A stretch of 64,000 bases of DNA. Origin: Chitinophagaceae bacterium. Lineage in GTDB: Bacteria > Bacteroidota > Bacteroidia > Chitinophagales > Chitinophagaceae. The position numbers were made by a program, and so were the translations under genes. Positions 16,602 to 25,549 of the stretch are shown here, one piece after another; within the stretch, counting starts at the first letter, position 1; each line of letters opens with the position of its first letter. The notes beneath the pieces are model-generated. The model was not told the DNA's origin and did no database searches. It worked only from the letters and a program-made list of their open reading frames with translations. Location: NCBI GenBank assembly GCA_016715365.1, contig JADKAM010000001.1, forward strand, positions 434,001 to 498,000, in the 5' to 3' direction.

Positions 16602-17687
16602 TTAATTCATCATTTTCCCATCCACATCAAATTTGAATGTTTGTCCACTACCATCTATTGCTGTAAAAACCCCCGATTTTAAATTTATTTTAGCATATTT
16701 ACCTTCAATAATCTCTTTACCTGCCCTGTTTAAAATCCCTTTATGCCCTAAAGGATCAGAAAAAAGAACAAAGCTTGTTGCAAATTTTTGTAAATAAGAA
16801 TATCTTTTGCCCGTCATTTCTTTTCCGGTTTTATCAATAAAAGTATAGATTCCGTTATATGATATTCCTGCATATTTTACAATGGCAAAACCATCTTTAA
16901 AATCCTCAACCAATTCATATTTTATTTCTGTTATTAATTTTCCTGTATTATCAATATAACCGTAATAGCCATTACTTTTCACTATCGCAAACCCTTCTTT
17001 AAAGTCCCTGATGGCATCATAGGAGGCAGGAGCTATCATTTCCTTTCCGGATTTGTCAATAAACAACCACTTCCCGTTTAATACAACTATGGCAAAACCA
17101 TCTGAAAATCTTTGGGCACCATCATACTTTATATTCACAGTTACCATACCTGTCTTGTCTATAAATCCCCATTTATCATTAAGGCTTACTGCAGCAAAGC
17201 CTTCAGAAAATGAATAAACAAACTGATATATAAAAGGAATCACAGTTTCGCCTCTTTTATCAATGAAGCCCCATTGCTTTTTTACCAGAACCGCCGCCAT
17301 ACTTTCACTAAAAGAATCTGCGTTCTCATATTTAAAATCAATAATCTTATTGCCAAGCTTATCAATATATCCATAATTACCTTTCTTAAATGCAACACTG
17401 GCAAGTCCATCAGAAAACTTAGTGGCATATTTATATTGCAGCTCAATGACTTCTTTGCCCTCAAGGTCAATAAACCCCCATTTATCTTTTTTTCCAACCA
17501 GAATAAGCCCTTCAGAAGCTCCATCCCATTCATCATATTTGGAGGGCTGTATTATTATTTCTCCTTTCGCATTTTTAAATCCGATAAATCCGGTATTATC
17601 ATCTTTAAACGCTTTTACATTTTGTGCAAAACTAAAAGAAGTAATCTGGCAAATTAAAACCGCAGTTAATATTGATTTCAGTATCAT
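16602..17687 (-). CDS. Secreted WG-repeat protein
   Basis: The 361-residue product has a signal peptide ending SFAQ and about nine WG-type repeats in tandem, for example WGFIDLEGKEVI, YGYIDKLGNKII, WGFIDKRGETVI and YGYIDNTGKLIT. Each unit is about 35 residues. WG-repeat proteins are common in Bacteroidota; they are thought to form a beta-structured ligand-binding surface with no known enzymatic activity. It lies 15 bp upstream of the beta-propeller gene. The 277 bp beyond its start hold no gene I can see. Confidence 0.85.
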   Translation of the reverse strand: MILKSILTAVLICQITSFSFAQNVKAFKDDNTGFIGFKNAKGEIIIQPSKYDEWDGASEGLILVGKKDKWGFIDLEGKEVIELQYKYATKFSDGLASVAFKKGNYGYIDKLGNKIIDFKYENADSFSESMAAVLVKKQWGFIDKRGETVIPFIYQFVYSFSEGFAAVSLNDKWGFIDKTGMVTVNIKYDGAQRFSDGFAIVVLNGKWLFIDKSGKEMIAPASYDAIRDFKEGFAIVKSNGYYGYIDNTGKLITEIKYELVEDFKDGFAIVKYAGISYNGIYTFIDKTGKEMTGKRYSYLQKFATSFVLFSDPLGHKGILNRAGKEIIEGKYAKINLKSGVFTAIDGSGQTFKFDVDGKMMN

Positions 17688-17964
17688 TTAGTAGGGTTGG
17701 TTTTTAATTTAGATCTGGTTTAGATTTTATTTATTGAAAAGGTTTCGTCCATTTAGCAGTCAGGTAATGTGCTTTATAATAGTTGCAAATTAATCTCCGC
17801 AGATCGTTTAAAAAAAATGGCCAGCAGATTAAAACTGTTTTTAAAATGTAAACATACCCTTTAATTATGGTATTGCTTCAATAAAACGGTTATACACTAA
17901 TCTTCGTCTATTCAAACTAGTAATTTACTATAAAATCCCCTTGGTTATATATTCCAAAAGGCCG

Positions 17965-20155
17965 TCAAGCACATAGCGCGGCCTGATTCTGGTTGTTAAT
18001 TTTACCTAGATATCCCCCCAGCGCAAGAAAAAATGCTTCCTGCCTGGTCTTTTGGTGCTTTAAACTCCCCCCGGTGCCCGCTGCCCGGCTTCTTGTGTAC
18101 AGCAACAGTTTGTTCTTATCTGTTTTCATTTCACGCAGTTTGGCAACCCATTTGGCCGGGTTCAAAATATTGTACCTGGCTGTCGTGCAGGCCGGTTGTT
18201 ACCAGCATATTGGGATATGCCTGTTTGGTTACATTATCGTAAGGCGAGTACGATTTCATGTACATATAATTTTCTTTATTGGCCGGATTGCCCCACTCAT
18301 CGTATTCATTGGTTGTAAGCGGAATGGAAGGATCGCTCATGGTAGTTAATACATCCACAAACGGAACACCGGCAATAACACCATGCCACAGATCGGGCCG
18401 CATGTTTACCACAGCTCCCATCAGTAAACCACCGGCACTACCGCCACTGGTATACAGATGTTCTTTACTGGTATATTTTCCGGCCAGCAAGAATTCGGCG
18501 CAATCAATAAAATCAGTGAAAGTGTTTATCTTCTTCAACATCTTTCCATCTTCATACCAGCTTCTTCCCATCTCTTGTCCGCCTCTTATATGTGCAATGG
18601 CATAAGCAAAACCACGATCCAGCAAACTCAAACGCACACTGCTAAACGAAGCTTCCATGCTGGCGCCGTATGAGCCATAACCGTATAACATCAAAGGCGC
18701 ATTGCCATCTTTTGTAAATCCTTTTTTATAAACAATAGAGATAGGAATTTTTGTTCCGTCTTTTGCTGTTGCCATTACTCTTTCCGTTTCATAATCTGCC
18801 GGTTTAAAGCTACCAACTACTTCCTGCTGTTTCATCAGCTTTTTATCTTTGGTAACCATATTGTAATCATAAACCGAATTGGGTGTGGTAAGCGATGTGT
18901 AATTATACCGCATCACGTCTGTATTGTAATCCGGTATATAAGCAATATTGGCTGCATAAGCTGCTTCGTCAAACTTTAGATAATGAGAACTGTTGTCCTT
19001 TGTATTTAAAATATGAATTTGAGTTAAACCATCTTTTCTTTCCGAGATGGCCATGTAGTTTTTAAACAGGTCGAATCCCTGTATCAAAACTTTATCATTA
19101 TGTGCAATCAATTCTGTCCAGGCTGATGAATCAGTTTTTGTTTCGGCACAGGTCATCAATTTGAAATTCTTTGCCTGCAGGTTGGTGCGGATATAAAATT
19201 TATCATTGGCATGATCCACATCGTACAGTACTTCCTTCATCCTGGGTTGAAAAACTTTAAATGCATCTTCCGGCTTATTGGCATCAATATACCTGTACTC
19301 AGATGAAAGTGTAGCACCGGAACCAATGAAAATAAATTTATCCGACTTGGTTTTATTTACACCGATATAATTGGTAGGGTCTTTTTCTTCATACACTGTT
19401 TTATCTGCTGCTGCATCGGTACCCAGTTTATGCCTTTTAATTTTTTCAGATAAAAGTGTTACTGCATTTTTTGATGTATAAAACAACGTGAGGTTATCAT
19501 TTGCCCAAACCGGGTCGCCTTCTGTGTTTGGTATTTTGTCTTTATAAATTTCGCCGGTCTCCAGGTTTTTTATATAGATATCGTACTGACGCCTGCTTAA
19601 CATATCAATACCATAAGCCAGCAGCTTATTATCCATACTTACGGCAAACCCTGTGGCCGAAAAATAATTATGCCCTTCTGCCATGGCATTTACATCCAGC
19701 AAAATTTCTTCGGCAGCCTGAAGCGTTCCCTTTTTACGGCAGTACACAAAATAGTCTTTGCCCTCTACCACACGGCTGTAATAAAAATATCCATTCTTAA
19801 ATGTGGGTACGCTCTCATCTTTTTCTTTTATTCTCGCTTTCATTTCAGTGTACAGATTTTCCTGCAGGGTTTTGGTGCCGCTCATCATGGTATCATAATA
19901 GGCATTCTCTGCTTTCAGGTAGTCAACTACTTTGGTACTGTCGGGCCCTTTTTTAAAATAATCATTCATCCAGTAATAATTATCAATGCGGGTGTCGCCA
20001 TGGGCTATTAATTCTTTAGCTTTTTTTTCGGCAACAGGCGCTGCAACGCTGTCTGCCCATTTATAATCCGTTTTTGTCATTTCTCCTTCTTTATTAGTAC
20101 ATGATGAAATTACCAACGCAGCAATAATGATTGCCGGCATGATCTTGTTTTGCAT
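17965..20155 (-). CDS. S9-family prolyl oligopeptidase, 3' end frameshifted
   Basis: From 20155 the frame encodes a lipoprotein-type signal (VISSC), the N-terminal propeller domain and the S9A hydrolase with nucleophile SGGSAGG and PFVDVLTTMSDPSIP. The frame stops at 18131 right after QVQYFEP. Removing one C from the CCC at 18158-18160 (GGG on the plus strand) restores AKWVAKLREMKTDKNKLLLYT, the normal continuation. Further on, the catalytic-His segment (usually AGHGG) reads AAGTGG, while EAG followed by CA is visible in another frame, so at least one more indel lies near 18060-18090. The protein as given lacks its catalytic His. It is either a decaying gene or a poorly sequenced stretch. Confidence 0.75.
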
Positions 20156-20188
20156 AAACGTTATTTTAGTGATGATTAATTATTCTTT

Positions 20189-20252
20189 TGCCACGAATTG
20201 CACCGATGAACACGAATAAAACAATTCGTGAAAATTCGTGTTATTCGTGGCA
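20189..20252. repeat. Intergenic hairpin element (TTCGTG type)
   Basis: TGCCACGAAT (20189-20198) pairs with ATTCGTGGCA (20243-20252), and inner arms AACACGAAT (20209-20217) and ATTCGTGTT (20234-20242) also pair. It lies between two minus-strand genes. It is related in style to the hairpins near 27524, 30608 and 38505. Confidence 0.6.
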
Positions 20253-20284
20253 GTTTTTCTTATCTCATCAGAAACGAGGACGAG

Positions 20285-22003
20285 TTAATTTTTTCTTGCC
20301 AGTACAATCGTATTCTTAAACTGCTTTTTCTTTCCATCTAAATTAAAAACTTCGGTGTAGATAACATAAATACCAACCGGAAGTTTTTGAAACTGCTCTC
20401 CCAATCCATCCCAACGGAAGTTACCTTTTATTCCGCACAAAGCATTGCGCTGCAGGTAACGTACCGTCCTGCCGTTTGCATCAAAAATGGTGATATTAGC
20501 CACATAACCCGGAGATGGAAAACTATAATCAATGGTTGCAAAATCATCCTGTCCATCATTATCCGGTGACACAATTTCCGGCGTAACGGTTATTTCGCCC
20601 TGCACCTGTAAGTCGAGCCGGTACTGCGAATTTTTATAGGTTGGTGTGCCGTAGCCAACACTCGTTGCGGCACTATGCCAATTTGATTCCTGCTGTGTGG
20701 GTGCATTGTAATCAATCCTTTCCAGCGCCACCCCTTCCCGGTTATCAATCAGTTTAAAATGCCATTTTTCATCATAGTTCAATTCATCTGTGATATTGCC
20801 CTGTGCATTTAAAATGATCACATCTCCTTCATCATCGTTAAATGATGGCATGGAGGCTACTGTTACAAATGCATCCATATTCTGTGTAATAAAATCTCGT
20901 TTTACAACAGCCGGATCTTCAGTTATCACCACAAAATCCTGCGGAAACAATAAATAATTATCAGCACTCAGTTGTTTGATATTACTGATAACACCGGCTG
21001 TGTTTCTATTGGCTATAAACATTTGTTTCAGATCGATGATCTTGTTACTTCGGTTATAAATTTCTACATAATCCGTTCCGTTTGATTTGGGATTGAACAG
21101 AATTTCATTGATAACAATAGACAGGCTATCGGCTATTTCACTTAATCCCACCCTTGCTTTATTTTTTGTGCTGATTATATTACCCTTGCAATCTGTAACG
21201 GCCGAAACAGTAATAGTATACACTTTTTTACGAAGCAGCGGCGTATTCAGCCGTAAGTTCACTTTATCAAAAGTTGGTGAAACTGCCATAGCAGAAAGAG
21301 GAATGCCAATCCCATCACTAATACTGTAATTAGCCGCTGTAGCCGCTTTTAAACTATCCAGCGGTTCATCAAAAACCAGGCTGATGCTTACACTGTCTGT
21401 TGCATAAGCCCGTAATAATTGCGGCCCTGTTGCATCGGCATTAACAGCATCCACCCCATTTTTCTTTCCCGGGGTGCCGCCTTTTATATCTGTACTTGCT
21501 TTCCAGTTGCTAAACCCGCTGCAGGGGTTTTTGGTGTCAATCATTTCCAGTGTCCACCCACCATCTTTTTTTAATTCATTCTGGTACCAGGTATCGGCAT
21601 AACTCACCGCATGTATAATCCTGTTTTGCGGACTTCGTAAATAAATAACATCGCCGGTATTATCCAGCGAAGGAAAACTGGTAACGGAAATGGCTGGCCC
21701 GTATGCACTCATGGCTGCTACCGCACTGGCTGTGCAAACAATTACAAAACTATCGGGCAATAAATTGTAAGATGGCATGGTACCGCTTTGGCCGGTAGCA
21801 TCGCCAATGCGCCAGCCCAGTAAATTAAATGCGGTGGAAGATGTGTTGCGTAATTCTATCCACTCATTGTTGGGTAAACTGATCTGCGGCGTTGGGTCGG
21901 CCATCAGTTCATCAATTACAATATCATAGCGGTTTGCAACCTGGGCATGGGCAATAAAACCGCTTAGCATAAAAAAGACAAGGGTGCTGTATTTTTTAAA
22001 CAT
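20285..22003 (-). CDS. Secreted lamin-tail-domain protein with a sorting-type C terminus
   Basis: The 572-residue product has a signal peptide ending AHAQ. Two lamin-tail (LTD) domains follow: residues about 25-150 (DIVIDELMADPTPQ, NNEWIELRNTS) and about 290-400 (SIVINEILFNPKSNGTDYVE). The last 90 residues (IDYSFPSPGYVANITIFDAN, then PVGIYVIYTEVFN) look like an Ig-like gliding-associated or T9SS type B C-terminal domain. This points to export by the type IX system and attachment outside the cell. LTD proteins are often near secreted nucleases or adhesins, but none is fused here. Function is probably adhesion or matrix binding. Confidence 0.82.
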   Translation of the reverse strand: MFKKYSTLVFFMLSGFIAHAQVANRYDIVIDELMADPTPQISLPNNEWIELRNTSSTAFNLLGWRIGDATGQSGTMPSYNLLPDSFVIVCTASAVAAMSAYGPAISVTSFPSLDNTGDVIYLRSPQNRIIHAVSYADTWYQNELKKDGGWTLEMIDTKNPCSGFSNWKASTDIKGGTPGKKNGVDAVNADATGPQLLRAYATDSVSISLVFDEPLDSLKAATAANYSISDGIGIPLSAMAVSPTFDKVNLRLNTPLLRKKVYTITVSAVTDCKGNIISTKNKARVGLSEIADSLSIVINEILFNPKSNGTDYVEIYNRSNKIIDLKQMFIANRNTAGVISNIKQLSADNYLLFPQDFVVITEDPAVVKRDFITQNMDAFVTVASMPSFNDDEGDVIILNAQGNITDELNYDEKWHFKLIDNREGVALERIDYNAPTQQESNWHSAATSVGYGTPTYKNSQYRLDLQVQGEITVTPEIVSPDNDGQDDFATIDYSFPSPGYVANITIFDANGRTVRYLQRNALCGIKGNFRWDGLGEQFQKLPVGIYVIYTEVFNLDGKKKQFKNTIVLARKN

Positions 22004-22061
22004 AGGGGTACGATTTGTTATTATAAATATAAATAATTTGGTTGGAATACCAGTTTGTAAT

Positions 22062-22069
22062 TACTTTTG
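22062..22069 (+). promoter_or_regulatory. Bacteroidota promoter core upstream of the asd leader
   Basis: TACTTTTG is an exact TAnnTTTG match. TTTG at 22037-22040 lies 21 bp upstream, a plausible -33 element. Transcription would start near 22075, just before a short leader frame at 22078, leaving a leader of about 160 nt before asd. Confidence 0.5.
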
Positions 22070-22077
22070 TACGCAAC

Positions 22078-22137
22078 ATGCAAGCAATAAAATTTATAAA
22101 ACAGTCAAAGAAACCATTTTCAATAAAGGGGGTTTGA
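22078..22137 (+). CDS. Candidate lysine/isoleucine-rich leader peptide of asd
   Basis: ATG to TGA encodes the 19-residue peptide MQAIKFIKQSKKPFSIKGV. It has five Lys and three Ile codons, and both amino acids are products of the aspartate pathway that asd feeds. It lies between a promoter core and a terminator hairpin (22163-22191), with asd starting at 22235. This order is that of a transcription attenuator. There is no protein-family evidence for so short a frame, so the call rests on arrangement and codon content only. If the start near 22075 is right, the message would be almost leaderless. Confidence 0.4.
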   Translation: MQAIKFIKQSKKPFSIKGV

Positions 22138-22162
22138 TGTTTTATTTTTAAAATAAGTACAG

Positions 22163-22191
22163 GCCTTCCTAAAACGGGAAGGCTTTTTTTT
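22163..22191 (+). terminator. asd leader: Attenuator-like intrinsic terminator in the asd leader
   Basis: GCCTTCC (22163-22169) pairs with GGAAGGC (22177-22183) over a 7-nt loop and is followed by eight T. No plus-strand gene lies upstream to be terminated, because the neighbour at 20285-22003 is divergent. The hairpin therefore acts within the asd leader. A competing pairing of 22127-22132 (AGGGGG) with 22165-22170 would open it. Confidence 0.6.
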
Positions 22192-22234
22192 AACTAAAAA
22201 CTCTCTGTAAAAAGAGACCTGGGGGGAACAAAAT

Positions 22235-23224
22235 ATGAAAGTTGCAGTAGTAGGCGCCACCGGACTGGTAGGCACAAAAATGTTACAGGTACTGGCCGAA
22301 AGGAATTTTCCGGTAGATGAACTGATTCCGGTTGCTTCGGAAAGAAGTATTGGAAAAGAAATAACTTTTAAAGGCAAACAGTATAAAATTGTAAGTGCTG
22401 CAGATGCCATTGCCGCCAAGCCTGATGTGGCTATTTTTTCTGCCGGCGGAAGCACTTCCCTGGAGCTGGCTCCGCAATTTGCTGCAGCCGGTATTACGGT
22501 GATAGACAATTCAAGTGCCTGGCGCATGGACCCTACCAAAAAATTAGTGGTGCCCGAAGTAAATGCCGATGTATTGACAAAGGAAGATAAGATCATTGCC
22601 AACCCAAACTGCTCAACCATACAAATGGTGGTTGTTTTAAAACCCCTGCACGATAAATACAAAATAAAAAGAGTGGTGGTTAGCACTTACCAGAGTGTTA
22701 CCGGCACCGGCGTTAAAGCAGTTACCCAGTTAATGAACGAGCGCAAAGGTATTGAAGGCGAGATGGCATATAAGTATCCAATAGATTTAAATGCCATACC
22801 GCATATTGATGTGTTTTTAGAAAACGGTTATACCAAGGAAGAAATGAAAATGGTGAAGGAAACCAACAAGATCATCGGCGACGATAATATTAAAGTTACC
22901 GCTACCTGTGTACGCATACCAACCATGGGCGGCCACAGCGAAAGCGTGAACATTGAATTTGAAAATGATTTTGACATTGATGAAGTAAAAGACCTGCTGA
23001 GCAAAGCTCCGGGCGTTGTACTGAAGGATGATGTTGCCAACTTTATTTATCCCATGCCATTAACTGCATACGACAAGGACGATACTTTTGTTGGCCGCAT
23101 AAGAAGAGATGAAACGCAGGCCAATACTTTAAACTGCTGGATAGTAAGTGATAACCTGCGCAAAGGTGCTGCTACCAATGCGGTTCAGATTGCAGAGTAC
23201 CTGCTTGGCAAAGGCCTTTTGTAA
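22235..23224 (+). CDS. asd: Aspartate-semialdehyde dehydrogenase
   Basis: The 329-residue enzyme starts with the NADP-binding KVAVVGATGLVGTKMLQVL and contains the active-site Cys in NPNCSTIQ plus the RIPTMGGHSE segment with the substrate and general-base residues. It reduces aspartyl phosphate to aspartate semialdehyde, the branch point to lysine/diaminopimelate, threonine, methionine and isoleucine. Length and motifs are normal for the bacterial family. A leader with a Lys/Ile-rich peptide and an intrinsic terminator precedes it, which suggests control by amino-acid supply. A terminator follows at 23243-23273. Confidence 0.96.
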   Translation: MKVAVVGATGLVGTKMLQVLAERNFPVDELIPVASERSIGKEITFKGKQYKIVSAADAIAAKPDVAIFSAGGSTSLELAPQFAAAGITVIDNSSAWRMDPTKKLVVPEVNADVLTKEDKIIANPNCSTIQMVVVLKPLHDKYKIKRVVVSTYQSVTGTGVKAVTQLMNERKGIEGEMAYKYPIDLNAIPHIDVFLENGYTKEEMKMVKETNKIIGDDNIKVTATCVRIPTMGGHSESVNIEFENDFDIDEVKDLLSKAPGVVLKDDVANFIYPMPLTAYDKDDTFVGRIRRDETQANTLNCWIVSDNLRKGAATNAVQIAEYLLGKGLL

Positions 23225-23242
23225 AAAAATTATTTAAATAGC

Positions 23243-23273
23243 AATGACCCGCTTTATGTGGGTCATTTGTTTT
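23243..23273 (+). terminator. Rho-independent terminator of asd
   Basis: AATGACCC (23243-23250) pairs with GGGTCATT (23260-23267) over a 9-nt loop, followed by TGTTTTT. An in-frame ATG inside this hairpin (23244) should not be taken as the start of the next gene. Confidence 0.8.
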
Positions 23274-23285
23274 TATATTTGGTTT

Positions 23286-23792
23286 ATGTCAACAACTGTA
23301 AAGAAGTTAATTGAAAAGTTTGATCTGTTACCACACCCCGAAGGCGGCTATTTTAAGGAAACCTATCGCTCTGCAGAAACAATTCCTGCTGCTGCATTAC
23401 CCGATCGATTTTCCGCTAACCGCCATTTTTCAACTGCCATTTATTTTTTACTGGAAGCAGGAAATTTTTCTGCTTTTCATAAAATCAAGTCTGATGAATG
23501 CTGGCATTTCTATTCAGGCGAACCTTTACTGGTTCATGTTATACATTTCAATGGTATTTTAGAAACGATCCGTCTTGGGAGTAGCTTTTCAGCCAACGAA
23601 TATTTTCAATTTGTAGTTCCGGCCGGTTGCTGGTTTGCCAGTGAGCCTGCCCCAGGTTCGGCTTTCAGCTTTGTTGGTTGCACCGTTTCGCCGGGTTTTG
23701 ATTTTGCAGATTTTGAATTGGCACAGGCAGACGAGCTAATAAAAATTTACCCTGACCATAAATCAATTATAAGCAGAATGTGCAGGATATAA
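23286..23792 (+). CDS. Cupin-fold protein of the DUF985 family
   Basis: The 168-residue product carries the typical DUF985 phrases LPHPEGGYFKETYRS near the N terminus, STAIYFLL, DECWHFYSGEPL, VPAGCWFA and FVGCTVSPGFDFADFEL. The fold is a cupin and the function is not established. I chose the ATG at 23286 because the earlier in-frame ATG at 23244 lies inside the asd terminator hairpin. A hairpin at 23796 follows, but its T-tract serves the opposite strand. Confidence 0.85.
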   Translation: MSTTVKKLIEKFDLLPHPEGGYFKETYRSAETIPAAALPDRFSANRHFSTAIYFLLEAGNFSAFHKIKSDECWHFYSGEPLLVHVIHFNGILETIRLGSSFSANEYFQFVVPAGCWFASEPAPGSAFSFVGCTVSPGFDFADFELAQADELIKIYPDHKSIISRMCRI

Positions 23793-23795
23793 AAA

Positions 23796-23817
23796 AGCTC
23801 CGGTCTAAACCGGAGCT
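23796..23817 (-). terminator. Terminator of the korB transcript
   Basis: AGCTCCGG (23796-23803) pairs with CCGGAGCT (23810-23817). On the minus strand the hairpin is followed by TTTTT, so it mainly ends the korB transcript arriving from the right. Confidence 0.75.
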
Positions 23818-23841
23818 GAATATTTAATGTTAAAACTAAAC

Positions 23842-24876
23842 TTAACTAATCACCCAGGTCTCATTTCCTCTCAGCAATTTATCCAGATCACCTTTGCCTT
23901 TTTTAGCAATAATATCTTCTATCTGCATCGTCATACCATCTTCGTAGCAGGCTCTTTCGGTTTCGTAAAAAACACCAAAAGGTCTTGGCAAGTGTCCCTC
24001 CAACCTGGGATCATCAAACATGCGTATCAATATCTGTGCTTTGTAAAAATCCTTTTCATCATGCACCCACAAATCATCTGTTGATGCGCCTTCGGCGAGG
24101 TCAACAATTACCGGTTTAAATCCATCTAATTTAATTCCTTTGTTATTGGCTGCACCAAAAACCAATGGTTTACCCTGCTCTAAGAACAACACTTCATCGG
24201 GCTTGGTTTTTTTCTCTGTAAAAATTTCAAAAGCACCATCATTAAAGATATTGCAGTTTTGATAGATCTCCAGGAACGAAGCTCCCCTATGTGCCTGCGA
24301 ACGCAGCAACATGGCCTGCAGGTGCTTGGGATCCCTGTCCATAGTACGGGCTATAAAACTTCCTTCGGCACCCATGGCCAGTGCCAATGGATTAAAAGGA
24401 TGATCAATACTTCCAAATGGAGAGCTCTTGGTTACTTTATTTTCTTCCGATGTTGGAGAATACTGCCCCTTGGTTAAACCATATATCTGGTTGTTGAACA
24501 GCATAATATTCACATCAAAATTGCGACGCAGTAAATGGATGGTATGATTGCCACCAATGCTCAATCCATCGCCATCGCCGGTAACGATCCACACACTCAG
24601 TTCGGGCCGGGCGGCTTTTAAACCACTGGCAACGGCTGTTGCACGGCCATGAATACTGTGCATGCCGTATGTATTCATATAATATGGAAAACGGCTGCTG
24701 CAGCCAATACCGCTTATGATCACTATATTTTCTCTTGGAATACCCAGGGTGGGCATAATTTTTTGTACCTGTGCCAGGATGGAATAATCGCCACATCCGG
24801 GGCACCAGCGTACTTCCTGGTCGGTTACAAAATCTTTGGCGGTAAGGGGTGGTAAGCTCGTTACTGTATCACTCAT
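23842..24876 (-). CDS. korB: 2-oxoacid:ferredoxin oxidoreductase, beta subunit
   Basis: The 344-residue protein is the thiamine-diphosphate subunit. VRWCPGCGDYSILAQV and SGIGCSSRFPYYMNTYG give the N-terminal cysteine motifs, GDGDGLSIGGNHTIHLLRRN the TPP/Mg site, and NNQIYGLTKGQYSPTS the second half of that site. With an alpha subunit it converts 2-oxoglutarate (or pyruvate) plus CoA to the acyl-CoA with reduction of ferredoxin. The alpha gene is normally directly upstream. Here the upstream position is taken by a repeat-flanked four-helix-bundle gene, and no alpha gene is in the window. Confidence 0.9.
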   Translation of the reverse strand: MSDTVTSLPPLTAKDFVTDQEVRWCPGCGDYSILAQVQKIMPTLGIPRENIVIISGIGCSSRFPYYMNTYGMHSIHGRATAVASGLKAARPELSVWIVTGDGDGLSIGGNHTIHLLRRNFDVNIMLFNNQIYGLTKGQYSPTSEENKVTKSSPFGSIDHPFNPLALAMGAEGSFIARTMDRDPKHLQAMLLRSQAHRGASFLEIYQNCNIFNDGAFEIFTEKKTKPDEVLFLEQGKPLVFGAANNKGIKLDGFKPVIVDLAEGASTDDLWVHDEKDFYKAQILIRMFDDPRLEGHLPRPFGVFYETERACYEDGMTMQIEDIIAKKGKGDLDKLLRGNETWVIS

Positions 24877-24969
24877 AGTTTAAAATATTGAGGGCTAAAG
24901 TTACTGAAAATAAATACTCAGTGAGCAATGATATTAATCATTCCCTTAACCAATATCGAACAGTGGAAA

Positions 24970-25019
24970 ACAATATTGAACAAGGAACAAGGAATAATGA
25001 ACAAGGAAGTAGTGCAAGG
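24970..25019 (+). repeat. Repeat arm A (AACAAGGAACAAGGAAT type)
   Basis: This 50-bp copy contains AATATTGAACAAGGAACAAG and ends in GCAAGG. It matches the reverse complement of arm B (25550-25600) at about 40 of 49 positions without gaps. A and B enclose the four-helix-bundle gene. Confidence 0.6.
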
Positions 25020-25055
25020 TCAATCTGCATATTTCCATAAGGGTTCTGTATTTAT

Positions 25056-25095
25056 ACTTCAAAATTTAACATTCCTTGTTCCATATTCAATGAGT
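25056..25095 (-). repeat. Repeat arm C, shorter copy inverted to arm A
   Basis: On the minus strand this reads TGAATATGGAACAAGGAATG and continues with TTTTGAAGTA. It is a partly deleted copy of the A/B repeat, in inverted orientation to A. A and C could form a stem-loop between korB and the four-helix-bundle gene. Confidence 0.4.
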
Positions 25096-25102
25096 TCAGT
25101 AT

Positions 25103-25468
25103 TCATTTGGATGTGTTGTTCTTTTGGGCGGTTTCTATACTTTTAACAAAGATTGAAATCAGCTGATTGTTTTCATCCAATACCTGTGATAATTTTTCCC
25201 CGGCATACCATTTTCTTTTGTGTATTATCCTGAGGCAGTTATACGTTTCTCTTAACTCTTTTGCCGATATTTTCATTTTATGAATAAAATCATTCCTCGA
25301 TTCGGCGCTTTGGGCTTCTCCATATTGCAAAGCAGGGGCTGTTCCACTTCTTACCAATTGTCCGGCAATATGATTAGCGGCAAATGATTTTGGCAATGCT
25401 TCTGAAATATCAATGATCATATCTGCAAAGCTTATCAGTCGCTCATCAAGATCATATTTCCTTTCCAT
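25103..25468 (-). CDS. Four-helix-bundle protein (23S rRNA intervening-sequence type)
   Basis: The 121-residue product has the family pattern: ISFADMIIDISEALPK, AGQLVRSGTAPALQYGEAQS, DFIHKMKISAKELRETYNCL. It is an all-helical protein related in fold to Avd of diversity-generating retroelements. No reverse transcriptase or template repeat is nearby, so the gene is an orphan. It is enclosed by inverted copies of a roughly 50-bp repeat and separates korB from its expected upstream partner, which suggests insertion as a unit. Function is unknown; nucleic-acid binding is an inference from the family. Confidence 0.82.
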   Translation of the reverse strand: MERKYDLDERLISFADMIIDISEALPKSFAANHIAGQLVRSGTAPALQYGEAQSAESRNDFIHKMKISAKELRETYNCLRIIHKRKWYAGEKLSQVLDENNQLISIFVKSIETAQKNNTSK

Positions 25469-25549
25469 GATTATATGTTTTTATTAAAAATATAATCATA
25501 TTTTGAAAAATACAATAGCCCTTTTACTGCCTTATAATTTGACCGACTG

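Noticed and set aside
22070..22234. Lysine (L-box) riboswitch upstream of asd
   Set aside because: The leader is about 160 nt and shows no five-helix L-box architecture; a leader peptide plus terminator explains it better.
22120..22686. Open frame of 188 codons on the minus strand opposite asd
   Set aside because: It lies antisense to a certain asd gene and includes the leader hairpin; no protein-family signal.
23244..23285. Upstream ATG extending the cupin protein by 14 residues
   Set aside because: It lies in the asd terminator hairpin and gives residues foreign to the family; start moved to 23286.
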